Notes: generated by a model from the letters alone, not told the origin. Counted from the stretch's first letter, positions 14,852 to 25,331 are shown. The stretch: 27,427 bases of DNA from Haemophilus paracuniculus (GCF_002015115.1 NZ_MUYA01000019.1:1-27427), one strand, 5' to 3'. Numbers and translations are program-made.

Positions 14852-16705
14852 TTATGCCTGATTTTGTCGAGATTGCCACTCGATTTGGCTCAAATAGTCG
14901 GAAAAATCAAGGGGAATGCAAAACGGCAGAATGTCGAATTTCTGCTCAATTTCCGCCAGCATTGCAATCACTTCGGCAAGGCTGCAAGCGGTCGGTTGCT
15001 GGCAATTTTCCGCCAAAAATTCCACGCAAGCCACCCCTTGTTGATTGAGCAAGCCGAGCAGCAGTTGCTGTAAATTTTGCTCTCGCAGCGGTTGCGGCAC
15101 TTTTTGAATACTGAGGCGAGTTTGCCCTTGCCACTGTTTGATCTGCACTTCAAACCCGATTTTTTCCAGTTCCGCCTGCTGCTGTTGCCATTGGTTAAAT
15201 TGGGCTGGATCGAGGTTCAGATTGAGCGGAATTAACAAGGCTTGATTTTCGCCCTGTGCCAGTTGGGTTTTGAGGCGTAATTGGTTCAGTTTGGCGAGGG
15301 AAATCAGCCAAAATTGCTCGCCTTTTTTGAGCAGAACCGCCTTGTTTTCCACCAATGCAAGGGCGGTTAAATGTTGAGGTAAATCCGCTGCGATTGGTGT
15401 GGCAAGCGGTGGGTTTGGCGATTTTTTCTCACTTTGAGCGGTAATGATCGGCGGGCTTGGCTCGCTCGGCGAAATCAGCTCGTAATAACCCTTTTGAGCG
15501 GTTTGGCTTGGTTGAGATCGATATGAAATTGACGAGGATCTCACCGCTTGCGAGCCGATCTGGCGAGGCGGTTCGGCAAAAATGTTCTGCCCCGAAGCAA
15601 GGCGGTTGTTATCTCGCAAATAAGGGGCGGCTGGCTCGTGGATTTGGTTGAGTGGCTGTTCCCCTTGCGGTTCAAGGGGGATCGAGGCTTGGCTCTGCAA
15701 GGCGTTTAGCACCCCTTGATAGATAAAATCGTGCACTAATCGCCCCTGATGAAAACGCACCTCGTGCTTGGCGGGGTGGACGTTCACGTCCACTTGGGTT
15801 GGGTCGAGATCCAAAAACAGCACAAAGGCAGGGTAGTGATCTTTGCTGATCTGCTCGCCAAATGCTTGGCGAATGGCGTGGTTGATCGTTTTGTCCCGCA
15901 TCATTCGCCCATTGACATAGCTATAACAGAGATCATTTTGCGGACGGGCAAAATGGGGCGAGCCAATCCAGCCGTAGAGGTGCAGATCGTCGTGCTGCCA
16001 ATCGAGATGGGTGCTGTGGGCGATAAAATCCTCGCCACAAATTGCCGCCACCCGTTTTTGCTGTTGGGCGAGATTTTGTGGATCAACGCCTTTGTAGTAA
16101 CGCACCCGCTTGCCGTTGTTAGTGAGGGTAAAGGTTACGCTCGGTTTGGCGAGGGCGATGCGGCGAACCACTTCATCAATGTGAGCAAATTCGGTTTTGT
16201 CGGTGCGAAGAAATTTCCGCCGAGCAGGGGTGTTGAAGAACAGATTTGCCACTTCAATGGTTGTGCCAACTGGGTGGGACGCAGGCTGAATTTCCACCGC
16301 CATTTCTCGCCCTTGGGCGTAGGCTTGCCACGCTTCGCTTTGGTGGGCGGTGCGAGAAGTGAGGGTCAGGCGTGAAACGGAACTGATACTCGCCAATGCC
16401 TCGCCACGAAAGCCGAGACTTAAAATGCCCTCTAAATCTTCGAGGGTCGAAATTTTGCTGGTGGCGTGGCGGGCGAGGGCGAGGGCGAGATCCTCTTTGC
16501 CAATGCCGCAGCCGTTATCTCGAATCCGAATCAACTGCGAGCCGCCTTTTTCAATTTCGATCTGAATTTGGCTCGCCCCTGCGTCAAGGCTGTTTTCCAC
16601 CAACTCTTTCACCACCGAGGCAGGGCGTTCCACCACTTCCCCCGCGGCGATTTGGTTGGCAAGTTGCGGTGGCAGAATATGAATCAGGCGTTGCGGTTCG
16701 GTCAT
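14852..16705 (-). CDS. mutL: DNA mismatch repair protein MutL
   Basis: 617 residues. The N-terminal GHKL ATPase has [20 protein letters not shown] (19-38), DNGCGI (63-68), TSKI and GFRGEAL (98-104). A Q/P/S-rich linker spans roughly 355-435, and a C-terminal dimerisation domain follows. The metal-binding endonuclease motif DQHAxxE is absent, as expected where MutH makes the nick. The start at 16705 is set by GAGG nine bases upstream and by [20 protein letters not shown]; an in-frame ATG 45 bases upstream lies inside dtd. It begins 10 nt after dtd, so the two form an operon. Confidence 0.95.
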   Translation of the reverse strand: MTEPQRLIHILPPQLANQIAAGEVVERPASVVKELVENSLDAGASQIQIEIEKGGSQLIRIRDNGCGIGKEDLALALARHATSKISTLEDLEGILSLGFRGEALASISSVSRLTLTSRTAHQSEAWQAYAQGREMAVEIQPASHPVGTTIEVANLFFNTPARRKFLRTDKTEFAHIDEVVRRIALAKPSVTFTLTNNGKRVRYYKGVDPQNLAQQQKRVAAICGEDFIAHSTHLDWQHDDLHLYGWIGSPHFARPQNDLCYSYVNGRMMRDKTINHAIRQAFGEQISKDHYPAFVLFLDLDPTQVDVNVHPAKHEVRFHQGRLVHDFIYQGVLNALQSQASIPLEPQGEQPLNQIHEPAAPYLRDNNRLASGQNIFAEPPRQIGSQAVRSSSISYRSQPSQTAQKGYYELISPSEPSPPIITAQSEKKSPNPPLATPIAADLPQHLTALALVENKAVLLKKGEQFWLISLAKLNQLRLKTQLAQGENQALLIPLNLNLDPAQFNQWQQQQAELEKIGFEVQIKQWQGQTRLSIQKVPQPLREQNLQQLLLGLLNQQGVACVEFLAENCQQPTACSLAEVIAMLAEIEQKFDILPFCIPLDFSDYLSQIEWQSRQNQA

Positions 16706-16715
16706 TTTTTCCTCG

Positions 16716-17150
16716 TTAAATTTGTAGCCAAAAGGTAACAGGACCGTCATTTTGCAAGCTCACTTGCATATCGGCGGCGAATTGCCCCGTTTGGGTGTGG
16801 ATTTTTCGGCTGGCTTGCTGATGAAAATAATCATAAAGCCGTTCCGCCTCTTGGGGGCTTGCCCCTCGCGAAAAACTTGGGCGTAGCCCTTTTTGGGTGT
16901 CGGCGGCTAAGGTAAATTGAGAAACCACCAGTAAGCTACCGCTTGCTTGTTGCACATTGAGGTTCATTTTGCCGTTTTCATCGGAAAAGACCCGATAATT
17001 CAGCACTTTTTCCAGCAGACGATCCGCCTTGCTTTCATCATCCTCTTTTTCCACCCCGAGTAGCACCAACAATCCCTGCGAAATTTCGCCTTTGATTTGG
17101 TTTTCCACTTCCACTTTTGCCCATTTTACCCGTTGAATCAGTGCGATCAT
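16716..17150 (-). CDS. dtd: D-aminoacyl-tRNA deacylase
   Basis: 144 residues, standard length. It has the two DTD signatures, SQFTLAAD (77-84) with the catalytic threonine and NDGPVTF (134-140) with the cross-subunit Gly-Pro. The enzyme frees D-amino acids and glycine from mischarged tRNA. Gene order dtd-mutL is tight (10 nt gap). The start is [15 protein letters not shown]. Confidence 0.95.
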   Translation of the reverse strand: MIALIQRVKWAKVEVENQIKGEISQGLLVLLGVEKEDDESKADRLLEKVLNYRVFSDENGKMNLNVQQASGSLLVVSQFTLAADTQKGLRPSFSRGASPQEAERLYDYFHQQASRKIHTQTGQFAADMQVSLQNDGPVTFWLQI

Positions 17151-17239
17151 TGTTCCCCCTCAAAAAATAAAAGTGTAGCATAACCGCCCAAAGAGGGGAA
17201 TTTCCCTTATACTGTCGCCAAATTTTTGATTGAGTGCCA

Positions 17240-17641
17240 ATGATGAAAACCTTTTTAAAAGTTAATGAATTGAGCAAGCTCACGGGCGTGAGCCTCGAAA
17301 CCATTCGCTACTACGAAAAAGTCGGTTTATTGCCCCCACCGCTTCGGGCGGAAAATGGCTACCGTCTTTTTACCCAAGAGAGTGTCGATTTGCTGCATTT
17401 TGTGCGAACCTGCCGTTCGCTGGGGTTTAGTGTCGAAGAAATCAAACAGCTCAACGAATTGCAGAAAGACCCCACCCACGATTGCCACAACGTTGATGAG
17501 CTGGTGGCGAAGCATATTGAGCAGGTGGATTTGAAAATTCAGCAGCTCTATCAAATTCGCACCTTGCTCGAAAATATGCAGGGCTGCCAAGGTGGCGAAG
17601 TGGCAAGTTGTAAAGCGATCAGCTCGCTCAAATCCCTCTAA
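17240..17641 (+). CDS. MerR-family metal-responsive regulator (ZntR/CadR/PbrR-like)
   Basis: 133 residues from ATG 17240. The HTH is KVNELSKLTGVSLETIRYYE with the family's GLLPPPLRAENGYRLFT wing, then a dimerisation helix. Cys82, Cys116 and Cys124 have the spacing of the Zn/Cd/Pb sensors (compare Cys79, Cys114 and Cys124 of ZntR), not the copper-type C-terminal pair of CueR. It lacks an adjacent target transporter; the next gene is an oxidoreductase. ATG 17243 and GTG 17234 are alternative starts, and the ribosome binding site is weak. Divergent from dtd; the gap contains TATACT and the small palindrome GGGAATTTCCC. Confidence 0.85.
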   Translation: MMKTFLKVNELSKLTGVSLETIRYYEKVGLLPPPLRAENGYRLFTQESVDLLHFVRTCRSLGFSVEEIKQLNELQKDPTHDCHNVDELVAKHIEQVDLKIQQLYQIRTLLENMQGCQGGEVASCKAISSLKSL

Positions 17642-17668
17642 CAAGCGGTCAGATTTTTTGAAATTTTA
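17641..17668 (+). other. Near-consensus DNA uptake signal sequence
   Basis: ACAAGCGGTC followed by AGATTTTTTGAAATTTT, the full long form of the Actinobacillus-type uptake signal with its core and downstream A/T tracts. It overlaps the merR stop and lies before the next gene. It is the best single sequence here for placing the organism in that branch of the Pasteurellaceae. Confidence 0.85.
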
Positions 17669-17679
17669 GAGAGTCAAAT

Positions 17680-18720
17680 ATGAAAACCTTAAACGTTGCC
17701 CTCGCGGGTTTTGGCTATGCCAGCCGTGTGTTCCATTTTCCTTTTTTGTCGAATGATCCCCGTTTTGCGATCAAAAAAGTGTATGAACGCACCACCAACC
17801 GTGCGAGTGAGCATCTGCCCCAAGTGGAAATCGTGCGAGATTTCGCCGATTTACTCACCCCCGAGATTGATTTAGTAATCATCACTACCCCGAACCAAAC
17901 CCATTACGCAATGGCAAAACAAGCGTTACAAGCGGGTAAAAATGTGTTGGTGGAAAAACCGCTGGTCGCCACCCAAGCGGAAGCGGTAGAACTCGATCAG
18001 CTCGCCAAAGCAAATGGCGTGCTGTTGAGCGTTTATCAAAACCGCCGTTGGGACAGTGCCGCCGCTACCGCCAAACAGATTATTGAGCAGAATTTACTGG
18101 GCGAGATTGTCGATTGTGAAATCCGCTTTGAGCGTTACGCCAAGGGCAAAAATGCCAAACAATGGAAAGAGACGGGGGAAGTTGGCACGGGGTTGGTGTA
18201 CGATTTGGGCGTGCATTTGCTCGATCAAGCGGTTACTTTATTCGGAAAACCGAGTGAGATTTTTGCCGACATTCGCTATCAGCACGAGGGGGCGTTGAGC
18301 GATGACGCGTTCGATATTCATCTTTACTACCCAAACGGCTTAAAAGTGGCGTTGATCGCCACCAAATACGCCCGTGAAGCGGGCAACCATTTCAGCTTGC
18401 ACGGCAGATTGGGGTCTTATGTGAAAAAGAATGTGGATAACCAAGAGGGTTTATTAGCCGCAGGGGCTGTGCCACAAGGCGATTGGAACGTTGAGCCTGA
18501 AAGCGAATGGGGCATTTTGCACACGGAAATCAACGGCGAAGTGGTACGTCAATCCTACCCAAACGCCAAAGCAAGTTATCAGGATTTTTATGATAATCTT
18601 TACCAAGCGATCACCACTCAAACTGCTTTGGCGGTCACGGCTGAGCAAGCAGGGGTTGTGTTAGGGTTGATTGAAAAGGCGTTTGAAAGCGAAAGATTAG
18701 GTCATAGAATCGTTATTTAA
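17680..18720 (+). CDS. Gfo/Idh/MocA-family NAD(P)-dependent oxidoreductase
   Basis: 346 residues. The Rossmann N-terminus has VALAGFGYASRVFHFPFL (6-23), then IITTPNQTHYAMA and the catalytic-lysine motif VEKPL (91-95). The C-terminal alpha/beta domain has GTGLVYDLGVHLLDQAV with the conserved His of the family. It most resembles E. coli YdgJ-type enzymes whose physiological substrate is not settled. It starts 38 nt after merR in the same direction; whether the two are linked is unclear. Complete and standard in length. Confidence 0.87.
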   Translation: MKTLNVALAGFGYASRVFHFPFLSNDPRFAIKKVYERTTNRASEHLPQVEIVRDFADLLTPEIDLVIITTPNQTHYAMAKQALQAGKNVLVEKPLVATQAEAVELDQLAKANGVLLSVYQNRRWDSAAATAKQIIEQNLLGEIVDCEIRFERYAKGKNAKQWKETGEVGTGLVYDLGVHLLDQAVTLFGKPSEIFADIRYQHEGALSDDAFDIHLYYPNGLKVALIATKYAREAGNHFSLHGRLGSYVKKNVDNQEGLLAAGAVPQGDWNVEPESEWGILHTEINGEVVRQSYPNAKASYQDFYDNLYQAITTQTALAVTAEQAGVVLGLIEKAFESERLGHRIVI

Positions 18721-18750
18721 CTCAATTTGATTTTTAAGATGAGTTAAGAC

Positions 18751-18794
18751 CAAGCGGTCGGATTTTGGAAAATTTTGCCAAATCCTACCGCTTG
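18751..18794. repeat. Inverted uptake-signal pair
   Basis: CAAGCGGTC (18751-18759) faces ACCGCTTG (18787-18794), with GGATTTTGG and CCAAATCC extending the stem around AAAATTTT. It lies between the oxidoreductase and a conventional terminator. Confidence 0.7.
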
Positions 18795-18801
18795 CAAGAG
18801 A

Positions 18802-18834
18802 AAAAAGCCCTTAGCATTCGCTAAGGGCTTTTTG
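18802..18834. terminator. Bidirectional terminator
   Basis: AAAAAGCCCTTAGC pairs with GCTAAGGGCTTTTT around ATTC. A-run on the left and T-run on the right let it end both the oxidoreductase transcript and the leftward efflux transcript. Confidence 0.9.
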
Positions 18835-18848
18835 TTATGAGCCTTGGG

Positions 18849-21800
18849 TTATTTGGATTCGGCGAGGGCTTTATCTTCCGCCGTTACCGAGGTCAGTTTT
18901 GCCAATTTCGGGGCGAGCCAGTTGCGAAGATCGTCCATTAACGAATAGACCACTGGTACGAAAATCAAACTGAGCAGGGTTGAGGCGATTAAGCCACAAA
19001 TCACGGCGACCGCCATTGGGGCTCGGAATGCAGCACCTGCACCGCCTGCAAACACCGCGGGGATCATTCCTGCCACCATTGCAATGGTGGTCATTATAAT
19101 AGGGCGAACCCGTTCCGCCCCCGATTGAATCAGGGCTTGATAACGGGGCGTACCTTGCTGGCGTTTTTCAATCACAAAATCTACGAGCAAAATCGCATTT
19201 TTGGTTACGATCCCCATTAGCATTAAAATGCCAATCACGGACGACATATCCAACGCCGCCCCATAAGCGAGCAAGCCCAGTACCGCACCGCCAATCGATA
19301 ACGGCAAGGAAACCAAAATCGTCAGAGGCTGCAAGAAATCTCGGAACAGTAAAATCAGCACCATCAACATCATCAGCAAGCCAAATCCCATTGCCAGCCC
19401 AAATTTCTCAAACATTTCGTTCATATATTCCGCATCGCCATATTCAGGCACACGAACCCCGTTCGGCAGATTTTTTAAGATCGGCAAATCATTCACGTTC
19501 GCCAACGCCTCGCCGATAGTGTAGCTAGGGGCGAGATCCGCTTCCACCGCCTAGGGGCGAGATCCGCTTCCACCGCCAAACGGCGTTCACGGTCGAACCG
19601 CTCAATGCTTGCCGAACCCTCGCCAAAGGCTAATTTTGCCACCGTGCCGAGGGGGACAGTTGTGCCGTTGCTGGTGGCGATCCGCAAATGTTGCAACTCG
19701 CTGAGATTTTGGCGTTGTTGTGGATTGAGTATCACACGGATCGGCACTTGGCGGTCGGCAAAATTAAAGCGTGCCGCATTGCTGTCAGTGTCGCCCACGG
19801 TGGCAATTCTGAGCAGATTTCCCACCGCTTGCGGGGTAACGCCTTGTCTTGCAGCTTCGTCTGAAAGTAGCGAAACCTGCAATTCCGATTTTACAAGCGG
19901 TGCGTTTACTTGCACATTTTCCAACCCTGCAATGTTTTGCATTTGTTGTTTGAGGGTTTGAGCCGTTGTGGCGAGGGCTTTCGGATCATTGCCCGTCAAG
20001 AGAATTGACACATCTCGCTGTGCCATTTCGTTACGGAACGCAAAACGCAGATCGGCAAATTGGCTGAGTTCGGTGCGGATTTTATCCTCAAACTGCTTTT
20101 GGGTAAGGCGGCGTTCGTTGTGTGGTTTTAACCGAATCAGCACTTCCGCTTTTGAGGGATCGCCACTGCCGCCCAAAGTGGTAAACACCACATTTACTTC
20201 GGGGTGCTGGCGTAATGTACGGTCGATTTTTTGCAAATAACTATCCGCTTGCGAGAGGGGCTGACTTGGCGGAAATTGAATATCAATTTGGCTCATTCCC
20301 GTATCGCCTTTGGGCATAAATCCTGTTGGTAATAAGGGGATCAACGCCACTGAACCCGCCAAAAACAGCCCGCCGATCAGCAGGGTGGTTTTGCGAAACT
20401 GCAACGCTTTTGCCAACAAATGCAAATAGCCCTGTTTTAAGCGGCTGGTGGATTGGCTTTGCGTAGCTGCCGTTGGGTGCGGTTGCAAAATATAGGCAGC
20501 GAGCAGTGGGGTGGCAAAGTGAGCCACTAACAACGAGGCAAACACGGCAACGGAAACGGTAACGCCAAATTGGCTAAAATACATTCCCGTTGTGCCACCC
20601 ACAAAGCTGACGGGCAGAAAGACCGCAATAATGGTGGCGGTGATTGCCACCACTGCAAAGCCAATCGCATCGGACGCATCAAGGGCGGCTTGGTAAGGGC
20701 GTTTGCCTTGGTGCAAATGTTGCTCAATGTTCTCAATTTCGACAATCGCATCGTCCACCAAAATTCCGATCACGAGGGTAATCGCCAACAGGGAAATGCT
20801 GTTGAGGGTGTAGTCGAGTAGATACATTGCGGCGAAAGTCGGCAAAATGGATAGTGGCAAGGCAATGCCCGCCACGAGCGTAGCTCGCCAATTTCGCAAA
20901 AAGAGGAACACAACCAGCACGGTAAGTGCCGCCCCCTCTAACAGCGTATTGATCGCCACCCGATAATTTTCTTGGGTGGTGTCCACGCTATTATGCACCT
21001 CTTGAATTTGCACATCGGGATATTGTTCTGTCAAGGATCGCACCGCTTGTTTGACTTTCTCGGCAACCACGGTGTCGCTCGTGCCTTTGGCTCGAAACAC
21101 ATTAAAGCCCAGCACTTCACGCCCATTGAGGCGGGTGCGGCTTCGCACTTCTGCGTGGCTATCTTTGATGGTGGCTAACTCGGCGAGTTTCACCTTGCGA
21201 CTGTCTGATAACGCAATCGGCAAGGCGGCGAGATCGGCTAAATCTTGGCGGCTACCCACCACCCGAATGGACTGTTCTAAACCGTATAATTGGGTGCGAC
21301 CTGCGGGCAAATTGGCATTGGTTTGAGCGAGTTGCTGGCTGACTTGTTCCACCGTGATGCCTAACGCATTTAACCGTTCCGCATTGAGTTCCACCCGAAT
21401 TTCTTGTTTTTCGCCCCCTAAGCGTTTCACCTGCTGAACCCCGTGCAGGGCGAGCAGTTGGCGGCTGATTGTTTCATCAATAAACCACGCTAATTCCGTT
21501 TGGTCCATATTGGGCGATTGCACCGCATCATAGGCTAATGCCGCCCCCTCAACATCATTGCGTTCCACAATCGGATTGCTGATACTTTGGGGCAGTTCAT
21601 CACGGATTTGGCTGATCGCATTTCGCACATCATTCACTGCACGGTCGGTGTTCATTCCAAGCTGAAATTCAACGGTGGTGGTGGATGAGCCTTCGCTAAT
21701 GGTGGACGTAATATGTCGCACATTCGCCATTCCTGCCAAGGCATTTTCAACCCGTTTGGTTACGGCATTTTCCAATTCATCGGGGGAAGCACCCGCTTGT

Positions 21801-21949
21801 GAAATGGACACCGTTACCACAGGGAAACTGACGTTTGGCTCGGCGTTGATCGGTAATTTTGAGAATTAAAAAATCCCCATTAGGGTAAGCACTAAAAACA
21901 GCACAATGGTCGGAATCGGGCGGCGAATCGCCCACGATGAGAGTTGCAT
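18849..21949 (-). pseudogene. RND multidrug-efflux permease, inactivated by a stop and a 26-bp duplication
   Basis: Inner-membrane HAE1-type RND pump gene starting at ATG 21949 (MQLSSWAIRRPIPTIVLFLV, with AAGGA upstream). The reading frame is broken twice. A TAA at 21866-21868 falls at codon 28, in ...GIF-stop-FSKLPINAEP. An exact tandem copy of 26 bp (19526-19551 and 19552-19577) shifts the frame so that ADLAPSYTIGEALANV is split. Removing one copy restores an 1,024-residue frame, the usual RND length. Conserved parts remain, such as VIGILVDDAIVEIENIEQHL with the paired aspartates of the proton relay, and GIVTKNAILLVDF near the C-terminus. Two open pieces remain: 21820-19493 (if restarted at GTG 21820) and 19547-18849. 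Nonfunctional as read. Confidence 0.93.
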
Positions 21950-21958
21950 TGTTATTCC

Positions 21959-23069
21959 TTATTCTTTCACTAATTGCGGGGAAACGGTGTCGCCCTCGCT
22001 CACAAAGGCGGCGGCTTGTTTCACCACGTTATCTTCACGGTTTAAGCCAGCAAGCACTTCAACCCAATCTTGATTTTGTGAGCCAATCTGGATCGAACGG
22101 CGTTCGATTTTGCCGTCATTGGTTACAATCATCACACTCGGCTGACCATTCGCCCCGAATGTAATCGCAGAAAATGGCACGGCGAACGGCACATTTTGGG
22201 TGGGTAGGGCGATTTTTACTTCATCAAATGCCCCAATCGGCTGTTTGAGCGAAGCGGGAAAAGCCACTCGCACCTTGCCTAAGCGAGTTTTGGGATCAAG
22301 TTCGGGAAAAATCAGCCGAATCTGACCGCTTGTTTCGGGCTGATTTTTCAACTGGGCGGTTAGCCCCGTTTGCAATAACGCCATTTCATCGGCACGAATT
22401 TCTACTTCCAATTCGGTGGCGTTATCTTTCGCTAAATGGAATAACGGTGTGCTGCTGGTTAAAGCCCCCGTTTCCAAATTTCGCTTGGTGATCACACCAT
22501 CGGCAGGGGCTAACACTTGGGCTTTGTTTCGTTGATGATAATTATCTTTGAGTTGAGCCTGAATTTGAGCCACTTCCGCCTGTGCCGATTGCAAATTAGC
22601 TCGGGCGGTCGCCACTTTGGTGCGTTGCTGATCCAATTCCAACTGGCTAATGGATTCTGATTTCATCAGGGTTTGATAACGTTTTAGGGTGATTTCTGCT
22701 TCGGATAACACCGCTTGTTGGGCGTTCACATTCGCTTTGGCTCGCCCTAGTGAAGCGTTGGTTTGTTGCACTTGGGATTGCACATTGCTGTATTCCAAGG
22801 TGGCTAACAGTTTGCCCTTTTTTGACCCGATCCCCCACTTCGGCATTGATCGACAAAATCTGCAAGCCTTGTAAGGCGGTGCTGATCGGAATTTCTTCTC
22901 TCGCCACCCACGAGCCTGATAATTGCAAGGTGCGGTTAAATTCTCGGTTTTGTGGCTGCACCACATTGATTTTTGGCACGATAGCAGTAGAGGGATTTTC
23001 ATTTTCTTGCTCTTGGCAAGCGGTTAGAAATAGCGTTAAAACGGTTAAGAGTGCGATTTTTTTCTGCAT
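21959..23069 (-). pseudogene. RND efflux periplasmic adaptor lipoprotein, frameshifted
   Basis: Membrane-fusion protein of the pump below. A lipoprotein signal with lipobox LTAC (MQKKIALLTVLTLFLTACQE) anchors it. Next come the first half of the biotinyl-lipoyl-like domain (EVGDRVKKG), a hairpin of about 100 residues and the beta-barrel domain. After VKKG the frame changes at an A6 run (plus-strand TTTTTT at 22818-22823). With five A the protein continues as GKLLATLEYSNV and totals 369 residues, normal for the family. It ends 9 nt before the permease start, so both form one operon, divergent from the MarR-type gene. Confidence 0.9.
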
Positions 23070-23152
23070 AAATAGTCCTAAAATTGACTTAAATTGAGCG
23101 GAATTATAGTAAAAATTAAGACTGTATTAAGTAAATTTTGGGACTATTTTGC

Positions 23153-23180
23153 TTGTCTTTTGCGTGAATCTCGCTAAAAT
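23153..23180 (+). promoter_or_regulatory. Possible promoter of the MarR-type gene
   Basis: TTGTCT (23153-23158) and TAAAAT (23175-23180), 16 bp apart, about 30 nt upstream of the coding start. The leftward efflux promoter must lie in the same 149-bp gap; TTAA-n7-TTAA at 23117-23131 is a weak operator candidate. Confidence 0.4.
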
Positions 23181-23218
23181 CACCGCCAGATCAAATCAAT
23201 GTGAAGGATTAAATAAAG

Positions 23219-23683
23219 GTGTTAAACGAATTTGAAAAGCAGATCAACCAAATTGAGGAAGCCCTTGATAGCTGGATTGAAAAATGGGGTTTGGGCTACA
23301 ACCATTTTGCCGTGCTATATAGTTTGGCAAGTGCCGAGCAGGGACAATGCACCCAAAAACAGATTTGTGATGAGTGGTATTTGCCGAAACAAACGGTGTT
23401 CAACATTTGTAAAGCCTATAAAGAAAAAGGCTGGATCGAGTTTTACGAAAGCCCTACGGATAAACGTGAACGCCTAATGCGTTTAACCGAACAGGGAAAA
23501 CCGCACGTCCTGCCCATTTACCACGCGAGCGAACAATTAAGCGAAAGAGTCTTCACCAAATTTGGCAAGAAAAAAACCGCTCAGTTGTTCGCCTTACTCA
23601 GTGAATTGGGCGAATTATACCGTGAGCAAATTGCGGAAACGGAAGTGGATAGCATTTCGGAAGCTCAAAATCAGCCAAATTAA
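23219..23683 (+). CDS. MarR-family transcriptional regulator
   Basis: 154 residues with a winged-helix core: LGYNHFAVLYSLAS, then the recognition region CTQKQICDEWYLPKQTVFNI and the wing ESPTDKRERLMRLTEQG with the Asp-Lys-Arg typical of MarR. The start is GTG at 23219 with AAGGA upstream at somewhat long spacing. It is divergent from the efflux operon, so it probably represses or controls that operon; the pump it would regulate is broken, while the regulator is intact. It may keep other targets. Confidence 0.87.
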   Translation: MLNEFEKQINQIEEALDSWIEKWGLGYNHFAVLYSLASAEQGQCTQKQICDEWYLPKQTVFNICKAYKEKGWIEFYESPTDKRERLMRLTEQGKPHVLPIYHASEQLSERVFTKFGKKKTAQLFALLSELGELYREQIAETEVDSISEAQNQPN

Positions 23684-23741
23684 GTGAAATCTACCCGCTT
23701 GCTTTCCCTAAGAGATCGGACTTGTTAAAAAAACGCAAAAA

Positions 23742-23763
23742 TTTTGTGATCTAGGTTGTATTT
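23742..23763. promoter_or_regulatory. CRP-like site upstream of the dicarboxylate transporter
   Basis: TTTGTGATCTAGG then TTGTATTTT: the left half TGTGATCTAG is ideal and the right half is weaker. A -10 TATAGT lies at 23800-23805 with no good -35, and the site centre falls about 60 bp before the predicted start. This is the arrangement of a CRP-dependent class I promoter, sensible for a C4-dicarboxylate transporter. Confidence 0.5.
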
Positions 23764-23838
23764 TTGCATTTTGCCACTTTTCCTTGTGGTGGATTTTGTT
23801 ATAGTGCGATCCTCTTTTAGTTTGATTGTGGGGGAACT

Positions 23839-25224
23839 ATGTCAGTTGAAATGGGAAACCGTCAAATGTGGCGGAACAGTTTGATTTTACTGATTGATGT
23901 GATTTTATTTTTTGTGTTACTCAACACATTACCATTCGAGCCAATGGCAACCAAAGGCTTGGCGTTGTTGGCGTTCGTGGCGGTGCTATGGCTGACGGAA
24001 GCCTTGCACGTTACCGTAACGGCTTTGCTCGTGCCGATTTTGGCGGTCTGTTTGGGAATGATCAAAACCAAAGAGGCTCTCGCCACCTTTGCCGATCCCA
24101 CCATTTTCCTGTTCTTTGGGGGCTTTGCGTTGGCGGCGGCGTTGCATATTCAGCAACTCGACAAATTGATTGCGAATAAAATTATGGCGTTGGCACGGGG
24201 CAAATTGGTGCTGGCGGTTATCTATCTCTTTTTAGCCACCGCCTTGCTTTCAATGTGGATCAGCAACACCGCCACCACGGCAATGATGTTACCCCTTGCA
24301 ATGGGCGTGTTGAGCAAACTGGATAAAAACGCCAACCATAACACCTACGTTTTCGTGTTATTGGGGATCGCATACAGTGCGAGCATTGGCGGAATGGGAA
24401 CGCCAGTCGGCAGCCCGCCGAATGCGATTGTGGTTTCGCAGTTGAATTTGACCTTTGCCGATTGGATGAAATACGGCTTCCCGATGATGTTAATGCTAAT
24501 GCCATTGATGATCGGCGTGTTGTATGTGGTGTTCAAACCAAAACTCAACCAAACCTTTGAACACACCTTTGAAGAAATTCCCCTCAACGGCAAACGCATT
24601 ACCACTTTGGCGATCTTTATCGGTATCGCACTATGTTGGGTGTTTAGCGGTTCGTTAAATCCGTTTGTGGCAGGATTACTCGGCTTGCAAGGCAAAATCG
24701 GCAGTTTCGACAGCTTTATTGCGTTAATTGCGGCGGCGTTAATTTGCATTACCCGTGTGGCAAATTGGCAACAAATTCAAGATAACACCGATTGGGGCGT
24801 GTTGATGCTATTCGGTGGCGGCTTGACGTTGAGTGCAGTACTCGGTCAATCTGGGGCGAGTAAAGTAATGGCGGACGGCATTGTGTTCCTGATTCAAGGC
24901 GGACATTTCTATTTAATCGGCTTGATCGTAGCGGCATTCATCATCTTCCTCACGGAATTTACTTCAAACACCGCCAGTGCCGCCTTGCTTGTGCCGATTT
25001 TCATCTCAATCGCCCAAGCCCTCAATATGCCACCGATTGGTTTGGCGATGATCATCGGCTTAGGGGCTTCTTGTGCCTTTATGTTGCCAGTCGCCACCCC
25101 ACCAAATGCGATTGTGTTCGGCACAGGACACGTCAAACAATCGGAAATGGTGAAAGCAGGTTGGTGGCTCAATTTGGCGTGTATCTTCGTGATCGCCACC
25201 GTGGGCTATCTATTCTGGCTTTAA
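23839..25224 (+). CDS. DASS-family sodium:dicarboxylate symporter
   Basis: 461 residues, about eleven membrane segments. It shows the two inverted-repeat signature loops of the SLC13/VcINDY fold: SNTATTAMMLP with GTPVGSPPNAIVV in the first half, and TEFTSNTASAALLVP with MLPVATPPNAIVFGTGHV in the second. Both SNT motifs, which bind substrate carboxylates and sodium, are intact. Likely substrates are succinate, malate or fumarate. Very similar in length and sequence to an H. influenzae homologue as I recall it. GGGGGAACT before the ATG is a ribosome binding site. CRP control is suggested by the upstream site. Confidence 0.92.
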   Translation: MSVEMGNRQMWRNSLILLIDVILFFVLLNTLPFEPMATKGLALLAFVAVLWLTEALHVTVTALLVPILAVCLGMIKTKEALATFADPTIFLFFGGFALAAALHIQQLDKLIANKIMALARGKLVLAVIYLFLATALLSMWISNTATTAMMLPLAMGVLSKLDKNANHNTYVFVLLGIAYSASIGGMGTPVGSPPNAIVVSQLNLTFADWMKYGFPMMLMLMPLMIGVLYVVFKPKLNQTFEHTFEEIPLNGKRITTLAIFIGIALCWVFSGSLNPFVAGLLGLQGKIGSFDSFIALIAAALICITRVANWQQIQDNTDWGVLMLFGGGLTLSAVLGQSGASKVMADGIVFLIQGGHFYLIGLIVAAFIIFLTEFTSNTASAALLVPIFISIAQALNMPPIGLAMIIGLGASCAFMLPVATPPNAIVFGTGHVKQSEMVKAGWWLNLACIFVIATVGYLFWL

Positions 25225-25236
25225 TTTTTCCATTCA

Positions 25237-25261
25237 GCCCTCGCCAAGCGGGGGCTTTTTT
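25237..25261 (+). terminator. Terminator of the dicarboxylate transporter gene
   Basis: GCCCTCGC pairs with GCGGGGGC (one G-U) around CAA and is followed by TTTTTT, twelve nt after the stop codon. Confidence 0.88.
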
Positions 25262-25331
25262 ATTGGAGGGCTTGAATCTAACGGGACAAGAGAGTAGCAT
25301 TTCCCCAATTTTTTTCTTGAATGAATTTGCT

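Noticed and set aside
15749..16375. 208-codon plus-strand frame inside mutL
   Set aside because: It lies wholly opposite mutL, whose motifs are clear, and its sequence shows no domain; an antisense shadow.
16706..16750. Longer MutL starting at 16750
   Set aside because: The extra 15 residues lie inside dtd and do not match MutL; the ATG at 16705 has a good Shine-Dalgarno and the family N-terminus.
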